Shown here one piece after another: positions 8,817-17,431 of a stretch of DNA of 64,000 bases (position 1 is its first letter; every line of letters starts with the position of its first letter). This DNA is from Pseudomonas fluorescens (GTDB lineage Bacteria > Pseudomonadota > Gammaproteobacteria > Pseudomonadales > Pseudomonadaceae), in contig NZ_CABVHQ010000028.1 in the NCBI RefSeq assembly GCF_902497895.1, positions 1-64,000 on the forward strand, written 5' to 3'. Below the pieces are notes generated by a model. That model was not told where the DNA came from, did no database searches, and was given only the letters and a program-made list of their open reading frames with translations. The position numbers and the translations under genes are program-made.

Positions 8817-8847
8817 GGGGACCGCTTCCATTGACGAGACCATTGCT

Positions 8848-9756
8848 ATGGAACACCAACCCCTGACCCATCCCGTTGGCGCCGCTGCACAGCGCCCACG
8901 CCGTGGTATGTCGCCAACGACCCGCGCCTGGTTTTTCCTGTCGCCGTCGATGTTGTTTCTCGGTGTGCTGATTACCGCCAGCCTGCTCGTACTGCGCATG
9001 AGCGTGGGCACCAAGGGCGCGGAATGGACCGGCTTCAGCCTGGCCAGTTACGCCCAATTACTGGAACCCTATTACCTGAAGTCATTGCTGCTGACCTTGC
9101 GCCTGGCCTTGATCAGCGCGGTGATCGCGGTGGTGCTGGCGATTCCGGTGGCCTACACCATGTCGCGCCTGACCTCGCCCTTTGTGCGGCGGATATTTCT
9201 CGCGGCGGTGCTCCTGCCGTTGCTGGTCAACCTGCTGCTGCAAAGCTACGGCTGGCTGGTGATCCTGGGTCCGGGCGGGATGCTCAACCAGGCATTGATG
9301 GGCCTGGGGCTGATCAAGCGCCCGATCATGATGCTGTACAACCAGAATGGCGTGTTGATGGGGCTGGTGCAGACCGCGTTCCCATTGGCGGTGCTGCCGA
9401 TTGCCAGCGCCATGCGCGGCGTCGCCCGCACTTACGAAGAGGCCGCCGCCACCCTCGGTGCCAGCCGCTTGCAGGTGTTCCGTCAGGTGGTCTTGCCCAT
9501 GAGCTTCCCGGGAATCATCACCGGCGCGACCCTGGTGTTTGCCTACAACGCCAGCAGCTTCGTGGTGCCTTTGTTGCTTGGCGGTCGGCGGGTGCCGATG
9601 CTCGCGGTGATGGTCCATGACCAGATCGCACCGCTGATGAACTGGCCGGCCGCGTCAGCCGCAGGGGTGGTGTTGATCGTCACCACGCTGATCATCATGA
9701 CCTTCTCCGAATACATCACGGGCCGTCGTCGGCGCATGCTGGAGGCTTCGCAATGA
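8848..9756 (+). CDS. ABC transporter permease (PotB/PotH-like)
   Basis: 302 residues, six or so membrane segments. The cytoplasmic EAA loop that docks to the ATPase is visible (EEAAATLGASRLQVFRQVVLP, followed by PGI) at about residues 196-220. The first 30 residues are a basic cytoplasmic tail. The next permease starts within its stop codon region (ATGA overlap at 9753). Confidence 0.9.
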   Translation: MEHQPLTHPVGAAAQRPRRGMSPTTRAWFFLSPSMLFLGVLITASLLVLRMSVGTKGAEWTGFSLASYAQLLEPYYLKSLLLTLRLALISAVIAVVLAIPVAYTMSRLTSPFVRRIFLAAVLLPLLVNLLLQSYGWLVILGPGGMLNQALMGLGLIKRPIMMLYNQNGVLMGLVQTAFPLAVLPIASAMRGVARTYEEAAATLGASRLQVFRQVVLPMSFPGIITGATLVFAYNASSFVVPLLLGGRRVPMLAVMVHDQIAPLMNWPAASAAGVVLIVTTLIIMTFSEYITGRRRRMLEASQ

Positions 9757-10601
9757 GCACGCTAATCAAGAAGCGCCAGTCGCTGCTGCCTGGCGAAACC
9801 GGGCGATTTGCCGGGATCCTTTCAGGCTTCATTCTGCTGCTGGCGGTGTTACCGATCCTGACCATGATCGTCATGTCCTTCAGCGGCGCGTCGAATCTCG
9901 ACTTCCCGCCCAGCAGTTACAGCCTGCAATGGTACAAGGCTGCCTGGAATACCTTTGTTTCGCCGGACAGCAGCGATGTGCTGAGCCTGGGCAAAGCCAT
10001 GACCACCAGCCTGATGGTGGCGTGCCTGACCATGGTCTTCGCGACCGTGATCGCAGTGCCGGCGGCCTATGCACTGACCCGTTGCGAGTTCCGTGGCAAG
10101 GCTGTGGCGCTGCAGCTTATGTCTTTGCCCTTGGTGTTCCCGATGGTGGTATTGGGGCTGGCGTTGCTGCTGGTATTCGACAGCCTGCCGTTCCAGATGA
10201 ACACCTCGCGGCTGGTGATTGCACATGTGATCCTCGCTCTGCCGTTCGTGGTGAAGAACTGCACCGCGGCCATGTTGTCCATCGGCAGCGAAGTCGAAGA
10301 GGCCGCGCAAATGCTCGGCGCCTCACCGCTGCGGGCGATTGCCGATGTGGTGGTGCCGTTGATGAAGTCGGGGATTCTTGCCGGGATGCTGCTGGCCTTT
10401 ATCGTCTCGTTCAACGAATTCACCGTGACCTATTTCCTCTACACCATCGATGTGATGACCGTGCCGATCTGGATGTACAGCCGCACCGTGTCGTCGCTCG
10501 ACCCGACCGTCTTCTCGTTTGCCGTGCTGATCGTGCTGATCGACTTCGTCCTGATCTGGGCGCTGGAGAAGCTGGTTGGCGAAGGTGGCGTTTCCTTTTG
10601 A
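9753..10601 (+). CDS. ABC transporter permease (PotC/PotI-like)
   Basis: 282 residues, about six membrane segments. Its EAA loop is EEAAQMLGASPLRAIADVVVP. It overlaps the preceding permease by 4 bp and is 14 bp from the ATPase gene. The pair of unlike permeases with one ATPase and one binding protein is the polyamine/opine/iron importer arrangement. Confidence 0.9.
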   Translation: MSTLIKKRQSLLPGETGRFAGILSGFILLLAVLPILTMIVMSFSGASNLDFPPSSYSLQWYKAAWNTFVSPDSSDVLSLGKAMTTSLMVACLTMVFATVIAVPAAYALTRCEFRGKAVALQLMSLPLVFPMVVLGLALLLVFDSLPFQMNTSRLVIAHVILALPFVVKNCTAAMLSIGSEVEEAAQMLGASPLRAIADVVVPLMKSGILAGMLLAFIVSFNEFTVTYFLYTIDVMTVPIWMYSRTVSSLDPTVFSFAVLIVLIDFVLIWALEKLVGEGGVSF

Positions 10602-10615
10602 TTTTGAGGTGCAAC

Positions 10616-11671
10616 ATGACTGGATTGATTCTGGAAAACGTCGAGAAATATTACGGCTCGGCGTGCGCGGTAAAGGACGTCAACCTGCATTTGCCCGAGG
10701 GCAAACTGGTGTGTTTCCTCGGCCCTTCGGGCTGCGGCAAGACCACCTTGCTGCGGATGATCGCCGGGCTGGAAACCCTGTCTGGCGGTGAGATCCGGCT
10801 GGACGGTGAAGACATTGGCCATACTCCGGCGCACGAGCGCAACTTTGGCATGGTCTTCCAGTCCCTGGCGTTGTTTCCGCACATGACTGTAGGCGAGAAC
10901 ATTGCCTATCCGCTGAAACTGCGTGGGGTCAGCAAGGCCGATCAAAAGGCGCGGGTCACCGAATTGCTGCAACTGATCCAGTTGCAGCAAATGGTCGACC
11001 GGCCGGTATCGAAACTCTCCGGTGGCCAGCGTCAGCGCGTGGCGATTGCCCGGGCGATTGCCTCGCACCCGAAAATCCTCCTGCTCGATGAGCCGTTGTC
11101 GGCACTGGATGCCAAACTGCGTGAATCGATGCAGGTGGAAATTCGCCAACTGCAGCAACGCCTGAACATCACCACCATCCTGGTCACCCATGACCAGCGC
11201 GAAGCCATGACCATGGCCGATATCGTGGTGGTATTGGGTGAGCATCGGGTGCAACAGGTGGGGACGCCGATCGAAATCTATCGGCATCCGGCCAACGAGT
11301 TCGTCGCCGACTTCATTGGGTCAGGGAATATTTTCCCGGCCACCGCACTGGGCAATGGTCAGATCAGTTTGCCTGGGGGCGATGCGATTAATGTGCCGAT
11401 TTGCAGCAGTATCGTGGTCGGCGAGAAGATCAAAATGCTGGTGCGTCCCGAGGACCTGCAACTGTCGCAACCCCTGGCGACAGCGGGCAATCGCCTGTTG
11501 GGCAAGGTGACTTTCGTCAGGGATATCGGCGCGACCATCGAAACCACGGTCGAGTGTTCCGGGGTTTCGTTCACCGCATTGAGTACACCGAGCCAGGGCT
11601 TCGGCTTGAATATTGGCAACCCGGTGTCGGTGACCATTCCGGCCGAGGCGTGCCGGGTGTTGGGGGCCTGA
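10616..11671 (+). CDS. ABC transporter ATP-binding protein (PotA-like)
   Basis: 351 residues from ATG 10616, which has GAGGT five bases upstream; the much longer open frame starting at 9929 is only a shadow of the permease. Seen in order: Walker A GPSGCGKTT, Q-loop FQSLALFPH, signature LSGGQRQR, Walker B LLLDEPLSALD, H-loop THD, and a C-terminal TOBE-type domain (about 270-350). It powers the import system encoded by the three preceding genes. Confidence 0.93.
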   Translation: MTGLILENVEKYYGSACAVKDVNLHLPEGKLVCFLGPSGCGKTTLLRMIAGLETLSGGEIRLDGEDIGHTPAHERNFGMVFQSLALFPHMTVGENIAYPLKLRGVSKADQKARVTELLQLIQLQQMVDRPVSKLSGGQRQRVAIARAIASHPKILLLDEPLSALDAKLRESMQVEIRQLQQRLNITTILVTHDQREAMTMADIVVVLGEHRVQQVGTPIEIYRHPANEFVADFIGSGNIFPATALGNGQISLPGGDAINVPICSSIVVGEKIKMLVRPEDLQLSQPLATAGNRLLGKVTFVRDIGATIETTVECSGVSFTALSTPSQGFGLNIGNPVSVTIPAEACRVLGA

Positions 11672-11688
11672 TTTCAAGAGCACGTCCG

Positions 11689-11722
11689 CTTCGCGGCCGA
11701 TCGCAGCCTGCGGCAGCTCCTA
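11689..11722. repeat. REP half-element overlapping the AraC gene stop
   Basis: CGATCGCAGCCTGCGGCAGC followed by TCCTAC, a single GGAGCTGCCGCAGGCTGCGA-type REP in inverse orientation. Its last three bases form the stop codon (TAG, minus strand) of the next gene. It fills the 48-bp gap between the convergent ATPase and AraC genes. Confidence 0.6.
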
Positions 11723-12643
11723 CGACCGCAACCGCGCCAGATCCCGCAACGGCGGCGCACCAAATAGCCGGCTGTATTCACGGCTGAATTGCGACGGGCT
11801 TTCATAGCCCACCCGATAGCCCGCCGCCGACGCATCCAGCCCTTCAGCCAGCATCAAGCGGCGCGCCTCCTGCAGGCGCAGTTGCTTCTGGTATTGCAGC
11901 GGGCTCATGGCGGTCATTGCCTTGAAACGGTGATGCAGGGTCGACACGCTGAGGTTTACTTCTTTTGCCAGATCATCGATGCGCAACGGTTGCTCGAAAT
12001 GACCGTTGAGCCATTTGATCGCCTGGCTGATCCGATGGCTCTGGCTATTGGTGATGGCGATTTCATATAACCGATGGCCTTGATGGCTGCGTAACAACCG
12101 GTAAAGAATTTCCCGACGAATCAGCGGAGCGAGCATGGCGATGTCTTTCGGGTTTTCGAGCAGACGGGCCAAACGCAGCACCGCATCGAGCATCGGCTGG
12201 TCGAGCCGCTCTACATAGAGGCCTCGCCCGGTAGGCCGGCTGGGCACGCCCAAGGGGCCGGCATCGGCAATCAGCGCGGTGATCTCTGTCGGGTCGATAT
12301 CCAGGCGCAAGGCCAGGATCGGATGTTCTGGTGAAACATCCACCACCCGTCCGCTCAGCGGCATAGAAACCGAAACCACCAGATAATTGAGCGGATCGTA
12401 GTTGAAGTACTCGTCAGCCAGACGCACTTCCTTGCGCCCCTGAGCAATGATGCACAATGCCGGCTGTGCGAGTACCGGAGCAAAGTCGTGGGAGCAGCCG
12501 TACCGCGACAGAAACAACGAGCCGATGGCCGTCGCGTAGTTGCCATCCTCGCCGGTGTTACGCCCGATGATGGTGCAGAGCTCGGCGCGCTGCTTTTCCA
12601 TGTCGGGGTCCAGCGGGGCTTGGGTGTGATCGAGTGATGACAT
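11720..12643 (-). CDS. AraC-family transcriptional regulator (AraC_N type)
   Basis: 307 residues from ATG 12643, chosen because AGAGG lies 9 bases upstream; in-frame ATGs at 12652 and 12679 lack a site. The N-terminal domain is the AraC_N type (ALCIIAQGRKEVRLADEYFNYDPLNYLVVSVSM). The C-terminus has two helix-turn-helix units ending YRVGYESPSQFSREYSRLFG. Such regulators usually control nearby dehydrogenase or oxidase genes; here the divergent gene is an ABM monooxygenase 337 bp away. Confidence 0.85.
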   Translation of the reverse strand: MSSLDHTQAPLDPDMEKQRAELCTIIGRNTGEDGNYATAIGSLFLSRYGCSHDFAPVLAQPALCIIAQGRKEVRLADEYFNYDPLNYLVVSVSMPLSGRVVDVSPEHPILALRLDIDPTEITALIADAGPLGVPSRPTGRGLYVERLDQPMLDAVLRLARLLENPKDIAMLAPLIRREILYRLLRSHQGHRLYEIAITNSQSHRISQAIKWLNGHFEQPLRIDDLAKEVNLSVSTLHHRFKAMTAMSPLQYQKQLRLQEARRLMLAEGLDASAAGYRVGYESPSQFSREYSRLFGAPPLRDLARLRS

Positions 12644-12980
12644 GGGCTGCATCCTCTGCGCGGCTTTTCGGATGGGCACAGCTTAAGTTTGTGCAAGACC
12701 GGGTGGTAGGCAATTGCTGCATAAAACTTGCCTGATCCTGCCTGGAGTTAAAGAACAACGAAGAATACAACGGGTTCGGCGTTGGAAAAGTTGTTTGAAA
12801 CACGACTGTCATTTTCATGTCGTGGTTTCTGCGCCGGACTGTGCAACGGGAGCGCTGGCGCAGGAATGTGCAACAAGCCGGCAGGAATTGACTAACGGCC
12901 AGTGCACCCGGGGCTTAATCTTGGATCCTGTCGCAGCCGGTTTAAAGGCTGCTGATCGAGTCATCTTGGGAGAGTCGAAT
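12644..12980. other. 337-bp divergent intergenic region
   Basis: No convincing gene. Two TGTGCAAC copies occur near 12840 and 12867. These may be regulator sites for the flanking AraC gene or the ABM gene, but no clear promoter was identified. Confidence 0.3.
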
Positions 12981-13346
12981 ATGTCCATGCAAATTCCCGT
13001 CAGTCATATGGCCTTCGTTCGGGCCAGCGGCGGACGCTCGATGGAGTTGGGTGCGCGATTGAGCAGCCTGATCGAGCCGACCCGTCGGGCACCCGGTTGC
13101 CTGCACTTCACCCTGCAACATTCACTGTGCGACCCGGAGCTGTGGCTGGTCTCGGGTTACTGGGTCAACCAGCAGGCGATGACCGAGTACTTCAGCACCC
13201 CGGCCATGGATATCTTTGCTGAGCTGGTGGAGGAACTGGTGATCAAAAGCCTGGATTTTCATACCTTCAGCGATGTCTCGGCGGTTCAGATCCACGGCGA
13301 ATGCGCGCAACACAACAGACTTGTGATGCAGCAGCTGGCCGGATGA
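12981..13346 (+). CDS. Antibiotic biosynthesis monooxygenase (ABM) domain protein
   Basis: 121 residues from ATG 12981 with GGGAGAG upstream; the open frame extends to 12714 but without a ribosome site. The fold is a small dimeric ferredoxin-like ABM barrel. Seen: a short strand (QIPVSHMAFVRA), helix, PGCLHFTLQHS, then LWLVSGYWVNQQAMTEYFSTPAM. These proteins act as cofactor-free oxygenases on quinones or as haem/electrophile handlers; the substrate is not predictable. It lies 43 bp ahead of a small conserved gene. Confidence 0.75.
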   Translation: MSMQIPVSHMAFVRASGGRSMELGARLSSLIEPTRRAPGCLHFTLQHSLCDPELWLVSGYWVNQQAMTEYFSTPAMDIFAELVEELVIKSLDFHTFSDVSAVQIHGECAQHNRLVMQQLAG

Positions 13347-13389
13347 AGGTTTAGAATGGCCGACTTTCAAATTGGCCAGGATCCGCGAC

Positions 13390-13629
13390 ATGGCACGTAA
13401 AGAGTTTACGCAGTTCGAAGCAGTTTCCGCTGTTGTACCGGGAGAAGGGGGTTACAGCGCTGCCATTGCCGTCAAGGCTCTGGGCGGTTCAGCTGCCCCG
13501 CGTTTTCATAAAGTGCTCGATGGTCAGACATTCAAGACCGCCCATGACGCCGATCAGGCGGCCGCGCAACAACTCGAGCAACTGATCGACGTGACTGAAG
13601 ACGGCGAATTATCCTGGGAAACTATTTGA
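13390..13629 (+). CDS. Small conserved hypothetical protein (79 aa)
   Basis: Starts at ATG 13390 with CAGGA eight bases upstream; an upstream in-frame start at 13372 lacks a site. A basic N-terminus is followed by an acidic C-terminus (LIDVTEDGELSWETI). There is no membrane segment or known motif. Its end overlaps the end of the convergent flavin reductase gene by 8 bp. I do not recognise a function. Confidence 0.6.
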   Translation: MARKEFTQFEAVSAVVPGEGGYSAAIAVKALGGSAAPRFHKVLDGQTFKTAHDADQAAAQQLEQLIDVTEDGELSWETI

Positions 13630-14251
13630 CCGCCCCCGGGCGGAACATCTTGAACAAGGCCTCAGGCCCTACCTGGAAATAATCCGCTGGCCCGCCGCCG
13701 CGCAGAATCGGCTCTGCCGCGGCGGTGTCGTAGATCCCATCCTTGAGCAGCCACTTGGCGATATGCACGGCGACTACTTCGCCGAGAATCAGCCAGCTTG
13801 GCACCAACTCCTTGTCTGCGCGTTGCAGCTGAATGATCTGCGTGACCTTGCATTCGAAGGACACCGGGCTTTCGGCCACACGTGGCACTTTGATCATTTT
13901 CGAGGCCACCGGCGTCAGCCCGGCCAGTTCGAACTCGTTCACCTCAGGCGCAACCATGGCGCAACTATGGTTCATCCGCTCGGCCAACGGCCGGGTCGCC
14001 AGGTTCCAGGCGAACTCGCCGGTCTGCTCGATGTTATTCAGACTGTCTTTGCGCCCGACGCTGGAAAATCCAATGATCGGCGGAATGTAATTGAACGCGT
14101 TGAAGAAGCTATAAGGCGCCAGATTCAACCGGCCTTCGGCATCCTGCGAGGAAATCCAGCCGATAGGGCGCGGCCCGACGATGGCATTGAACGGGTCATG
14201 GGGCAGGCCGTGGCCCTGGGCGGGTTCGTAGTAATGGATATCGTCAGACAT
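13622..14251 (-). CDS. Flavin reductase family (FMN-binding split barrel) protein
   Basis: 209 residues from ATG 14251 (MSDDIHYYEP); the frame is open to 14296, but the extra 15 residues are not family-like. Seen: the split-barrel N-terminus (GLPHDPFNAIVGPRPIGWISSQD) and the FMN-binding stretch NLAPYSFFNAFNYIPPIIGFSS. Family members reduce or bind FMN and often serve two-component monooxygenases; an ABM monooxygenase gene is 275 bp from its end, though on the other strand. Confidence 0.85.
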   Translation of the reverse strand: MSDDIHYYEPAQGHGLPHDPFNAIVGPRPIGWISSQDAEGRLNLAPYSFFNAFNYIPPIIGFSSVGRKDSLNNIEQTGEFAWNLATRPLAERMNHSCAMVAPEVNEFELAGLTPVASKMIKVPRVAESPVSFECKVTQIIQLQRADKELVPSWLILGEVVAVHIAKWLLKDGIYDTAAAEPILRGGGPADYFQVGPEALFKMFRPGAVK

Positions 14252-14380
14252 GGCGCGGCGGTTCCTGGAGCAGGGATGGAAGGGGGGTGCGGTCATAGTG
14301 CAGGGCGTTGGGGGTTAATTCCAGTCGGGAGGGAAACCAGTGGGTGCGGACATCTAATGTATAACTTTTCAAAAGCAATG

Positions 14381-14422
14381 AAAAAAGGGGCAGAACCTTG
14401 CAGGTCTGCCCCTTTCTTTTTA
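14381..14422 (-). terminator. Intrinsic terminator of the MHS transporter gene
   Basis: GGGGCAGA..TCTGCCCC stem with an A-run on one side and a T-rich run on the other. Read on the minus strand it ends in six T residues, 14 bp after the transporter stop codon. Confidence 0.8.
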
Positions 14423-14435
14423 CTGTCTTGTAGCG

Positions 14436-15755
14436 TTAGTCAGTTTCGATCCGCGAGTGTTTGCGGGTGTCTTTCATGGTGACGTAGACCAGCAGCGAAA
14501 CCGCGATGCAGGCGGTGACGTACCAGTAGTAACCGGTTTCCATGCCGATGCTCTTGAACCATAGCGCGATGTATTCTGCGGTGCCGCCGAAGATCGATAC
14601 GGTCAGTGCGTACGGCAGGCCGACACCCAGGGCGCGGATTTCGGTCGGGAACAGTTCGGCTTTGACCACCGCGTTGATCGAGGTGTAGCCGCTGACGATG
14701 ATCAGCGCGGCCATGATCAGGAAGAACGCGCCCCACCAGGTCTGGACGGTGTGCAGGGTGGTGAGGATCGGCACGGTGAACAGGGTACCGAGAATACCGA
14801 AGGCAATCAGGATCGGGCGCCGCCCGACTTTATCCGAAAGCCCGCCCACCAGGGGTTGCAGACACATGAACAGGAACAGTGTGGCCGCCGAGATGGTGGT
14901 GGAGTCGGAAATGCTCATGCCGACGGTGTTCACCAGGTACTTCTGCATGTAAGTGGTGTAGGTGTAGAACGCCAGGGTGCCGCCCATGGTCAGGCCGACC
15001 ACGGTCATCAGTTCCTTGGGATGGCGCATCAAGGTGCGCATCGCGCTTTCCTTGGCCTTCACTTTCTTGGTGAACGACTCGGTTTCTTCCATGCCACGAC
15101 GCAGGTAGAGCGCGACCACGGCACACAGCGCGCCGATGGCGAACGGGATGCGCCAGCCCCAGGCGTACAGTTGTTCGGTGGTCAGGGTCTGTTGCAGCAC
15201 GATCAGTACCGCCAGGGCGATGAGCTGGCCGGAGATCAGCGTCACGTACTGGAAACTGGAGAAGAAGCCGCGACGTTCCTTGGTCGCCATTTCGCTGAGG
15301 TAAGTCGCCGAGGTGCCGTACTCGCCGCCGACCGACAGGCCCTGCAGCAAGCGAGCGAACACCAGCAGGATCGGCGCGCCGATACCGATGGTTTCATAAC
15401 CCGGGCTCAGGGCAATCAGCAGTGAGCCGAAGCACATCAGATACACCGAGGCCATCAACGCGGCTTTACGGCCGACGCGGTCGGCGTACAGACCCATCAG
15501 CCAACCACCGATCGGGCGCATCAGGAAGCCCACGGCGAAGATCGCCGCCGTATTCAGAAGCTGTGCGGTGGTGTCTCCCTTGGGGAAGAAGGCTTTAGCG
15601 AAGTACAGCGAGAAAGCGGCGTAGACGTACCAGTCATACCACTCGACCATATTGCCGACAGAGCCGCTGAAAATCGATTTGATACGGCTGGAAGTGGTTC
15701 GTACTTTCGCCGGCGTAGCCGCCGACCCAAGAGGCAGGGTATTGGAGTTATCCAT
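14436..15755 (-). CDS. MHS-family MFS transporter, probable 2-oxoglutarate/dicarboxylate:H+ symporter (KgtP-like)
   Basis: 439 residues, 12 membrane segments. Seen: the family N-terminal motif GNMVEWYDWYVYAAFSLYFAK, motif A between TM2 and TM3 (LYADRVGRKAAL), and LQGLSVGGEYGTSATYLSEM in TM4-5. These are MHS features shared by KgtP and ProP. A sigma-54 promoter lies about 60 bp upstream, and the neighbours are a sigma-54 activator and a DctB-type kinase. From memory, MifR/MifS of P. aeruginosa controls a 2-oxoglutarate transporter (PA5530), so the same role is inferred. C4-dicarboxylate uptake is the alternative. Confidence 0.82.
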   Translation of the reverse strand: MDNSNTLPLGSAATPAKVRTTSSRIKSIFSGSVGNMVEWYDWYVYAAFSLYFAKAFFPKGDTTAQLLNTAAIFAVGFLMRPIGGWLMGLYADRVGRKAALMASVYLMCFGSLLIALSPGYETIGIGAPILLVFARLLQGLSVGGEYGTSATYLSEMATKERRGFFSSFQYVTLISGQLIALAVLIVLQQTLTTEQLYAWGWRIPFAIGALCAVVALYLRRGMEETESFTKKVKAKESAMRTLMRHPKELMTVVGLTMGGTLAFYTYTTYMQKYLVNTVGMSISDSTTISAATLFLFMCLQPLVGGLSDKVGRRPILIAFGILGTLFTVPILTTLHTVQTWWGAFFLIMAALIIVSGYTSINAVVKAELFPTEIRALGVGLPYALTVSIFGGTAEYIALWFKSIGMETGYYWYVTACIAVSLLVYVTMKDTRKHSRIETD

Positions 15756-15815
15756 ATAGGATCCTTCATCTCATTGTTTTTGTGGAGCGCGTCGAAACGC
15801 AACCTGACAGGTCTA

Positions 15816-15833
15816 TAGCAGGAGTTGTGCCAG
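15816..15833 (-). promoter_or_regulatory. Sigma-54 (-24/-12) promoter of the KgtP-like gene
   Basis: On the minus strand the sequence is CTGGCACAACTCCTGCTA. The GG and GC dinucleotides are exactly 10 bases apart, matching the consensus TGGCAC-N5-TTGC in 9 of the key positions or so. The start of transcription would be near 15806, about 50 bp before the transporter ATG. This fits control by the sigma-54 activator encoded at 16097. Confidence 0.8.
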
Positions 15834-15963
15834 AATTGAGAGGCTTGATTTAGAGGGGTTGCGGGGGATTTGTGAGCGGGAATCCGCTTGTTGGAGCGGT
15901 GGGCATGAGCGGAAATCCGCCTATCAGACGCGGATCCGTGAAGGTCGTTGCCTGTTTGGGCCC

Positions 15964-16060
15964 CATCGCGAGCAAGCTCGCTCCCACAGGGATTGATGGC
16001 GTGTCAGCAATTTGTGGCACAACACAAATCAAATGTGGGAGCGAGCTTGCTCGCGATGGG
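15964..16060. repeat. REPIN (GAGCGAGCTTGCTCGCGA type, TGTGGG variant)
   Basis: Two inverted REPs (ATCGCGAGCAAGCTCGCTCC and its mirror) separated by about 45 bp containing TTTGTGGCACAACACAAA, itself palindromic. It lies between the start of the transporter gene and the end of the response-regulator gene. Confidence 0.8.
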
Positions 16061-16096
16061 GCCAGAAAAGGCAACCTGAAATGAAGGTCAGAAGAA

Positions 16097-17431
16097 TCAC
16101 TCCTCCTTCAAAAACATCTCCCGCGCCAACCCATGGCGCTGCATCTTTTCGTTGAAGGTCCGCCGTGGCAGTTGCAGCTCGGCAAGCACCGCCTTGATAT
16201 CGCCCTTGTGCCGGGTCAGAGCAGCCCTGAGGCAGTGGGCTTCGAAGGCTTCCTGCTGCGCGGCGAGGGATTGACCGGGTTCGACGCCTTCAGGTTCCGG
16301 CTCACCAAGCCCGAGCACCTGACGCTCGGCGACGTTGGCCAGTTCACGGACGTTGCCCGGCCAGTCGTGGCTAAGCAGGCGACTCAATTGCGGCCCGCTC
16401 AGCGGCGGGAAACTGCGCCCCAGTCGTTCAGCCGCGTTGTGGGCGAAGTGTTCGAACAGCAGCGGAATATCTTCGCGGCGCTCGCGTAAGGGCGGCAGGC
16501 GCAATTCAGCGACGTTCAGCCGATAGGCCAGGTCTTCGCGAAAACGTCCGGCGCGGGCCTCATCGAGCAGATCGGGTTTGGTCGCGGCGATGATTCGCAG
16601 GTCGACCCGGATGCTCTGGTTCGAACCCAGCCGCTCAAGTTTCTGCTCTTGCAAGACCCGCAGCAGTTTGACCTGCTGGGCCAGGGGCATGCTTTCGATT
16701 TCATCGAGAAACAGCGTGCCGCCATCGGCGTATTCGAGCTTGCCGATGCGCTTGCCCTGGGCGCCGGTGAAGGCGCCGCTTTCATGGCCGAACAGCTCGG
16801 CTTCGAACAGCTGCTCGGGGATCGCCGCGCAGTTCAGCGCCACAAATGGCTTGTCGGCGCGCGGGCCGAAATCGTGCAGACAGCGGGCAACCAGTTCCTT
16901 GCCGCTGCCGGTTTCCCCACGAATCAGCACATTGACTGGCAAGGCCGCGAGGTCCAGCACCTGCCGGCGCAAAGTCTGTAACCCGCGAGAAACCCCGAGC
17001 AGGCTGGCATCGAGTTTGGCGCGGTTGTCGGCCTGCTCATGCAGGGCGCGGTTTTCCAGCACCAATCGACGCTTGTCCAGCGCCCGGCGCAGGCTGCCGA
17101 GCAGGGTCTCGGGGCTGAAGGGTTTTTCCAGAAAGTCGTAGGCCCCGTCGCGCATCGCCTCGACTGCCATCGGCACGTCGCCATGGCCGGTCAGCAGGAT
17201 CAGCGGCAGGTCGGCGTCCAGCGCCTGGACCTTGCTCAGCAACTCCAGGCCGCCCATGCCGGGCATACGCACGTCGCTGAGAATGACCCCGGGGAAATCC
17301 CTCGGCAGTTGCGCCAGGCACTCTTCGGCGCGGCTGAACAGTTGCACCACAAAACCCGAGAGGCTCAGCCATTGCTCCACGGCGCTGCGGATACTGGCTT
17401 CATCGTCGACCACAATCACCGAGTTCAACAT
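16097..17431 (-). CDS. mifR: Sigma-54-dependent response regulator (MifR/DctD-like)
   Basis: 444 residues. Receiver domain 1-120 with acidic pocket VVDDE, phospho-acceptor Asp in VILSDVRMPG and switch residues TGHGD and EKPFSPE. The AAA+ sigma-54 activation domain spans about 140-380: Walker A GETGSGKE, the GAFTGA loop that contacts sigma-54, and Walker B GTLFLDEIE. A Fis-type helix-turn-helix ends the protein. The kinase gene just upstream overlaps it by 7 bp. A matching sigma-54 promoter precedes the nearby transporter. The mifR name is from context and recollection; dctD is the alternative. Confidence 0.85.
   Translation of the reverse strand: MLNSVIVVDDEASIRSAVEQWLSLSGFVVQLFSRAEECLAQLPRDFPGVILSDVRMPGMGGLELLSKVQALDADLPLILLTGHGDVPMAVEAMRDGAYDFLEKPFSPETLLGSLRRALDKRRLVLENRALHEQADNRAKLDASLLGVSRGLQTLRRQVLDLAALPVNVLIRGETGSGKELVARCLHDFGPRADKPFVALNCAAIPEQLFEAELFGHESGAFTGAQGKRIGKLEYADGGTLFLDEIESMPLAQQVKLLRVLQEQKLERLGSNQSIRVDLRIIAATKPDLLDEARAGRFREDLAYRLNVAELRLPPLRERREDIPLLFEHFAHNAAERLGRSFPPLSGPQLSRLLSHDWPGNVRELANVAERQVLGLGEPEPEGVEPGQSLAAQQEAFEAHCLRAALTRHKGDIKAVLAELQLPRRTFNEKMQRHGLAREMFLKEE

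Noticed and set aside
9929..10615. N-terminal extension of the ABC ATPase frame
   Set aside because: The extension reads the permease gene in another frame; the good ribosome site is at ATG 10616.
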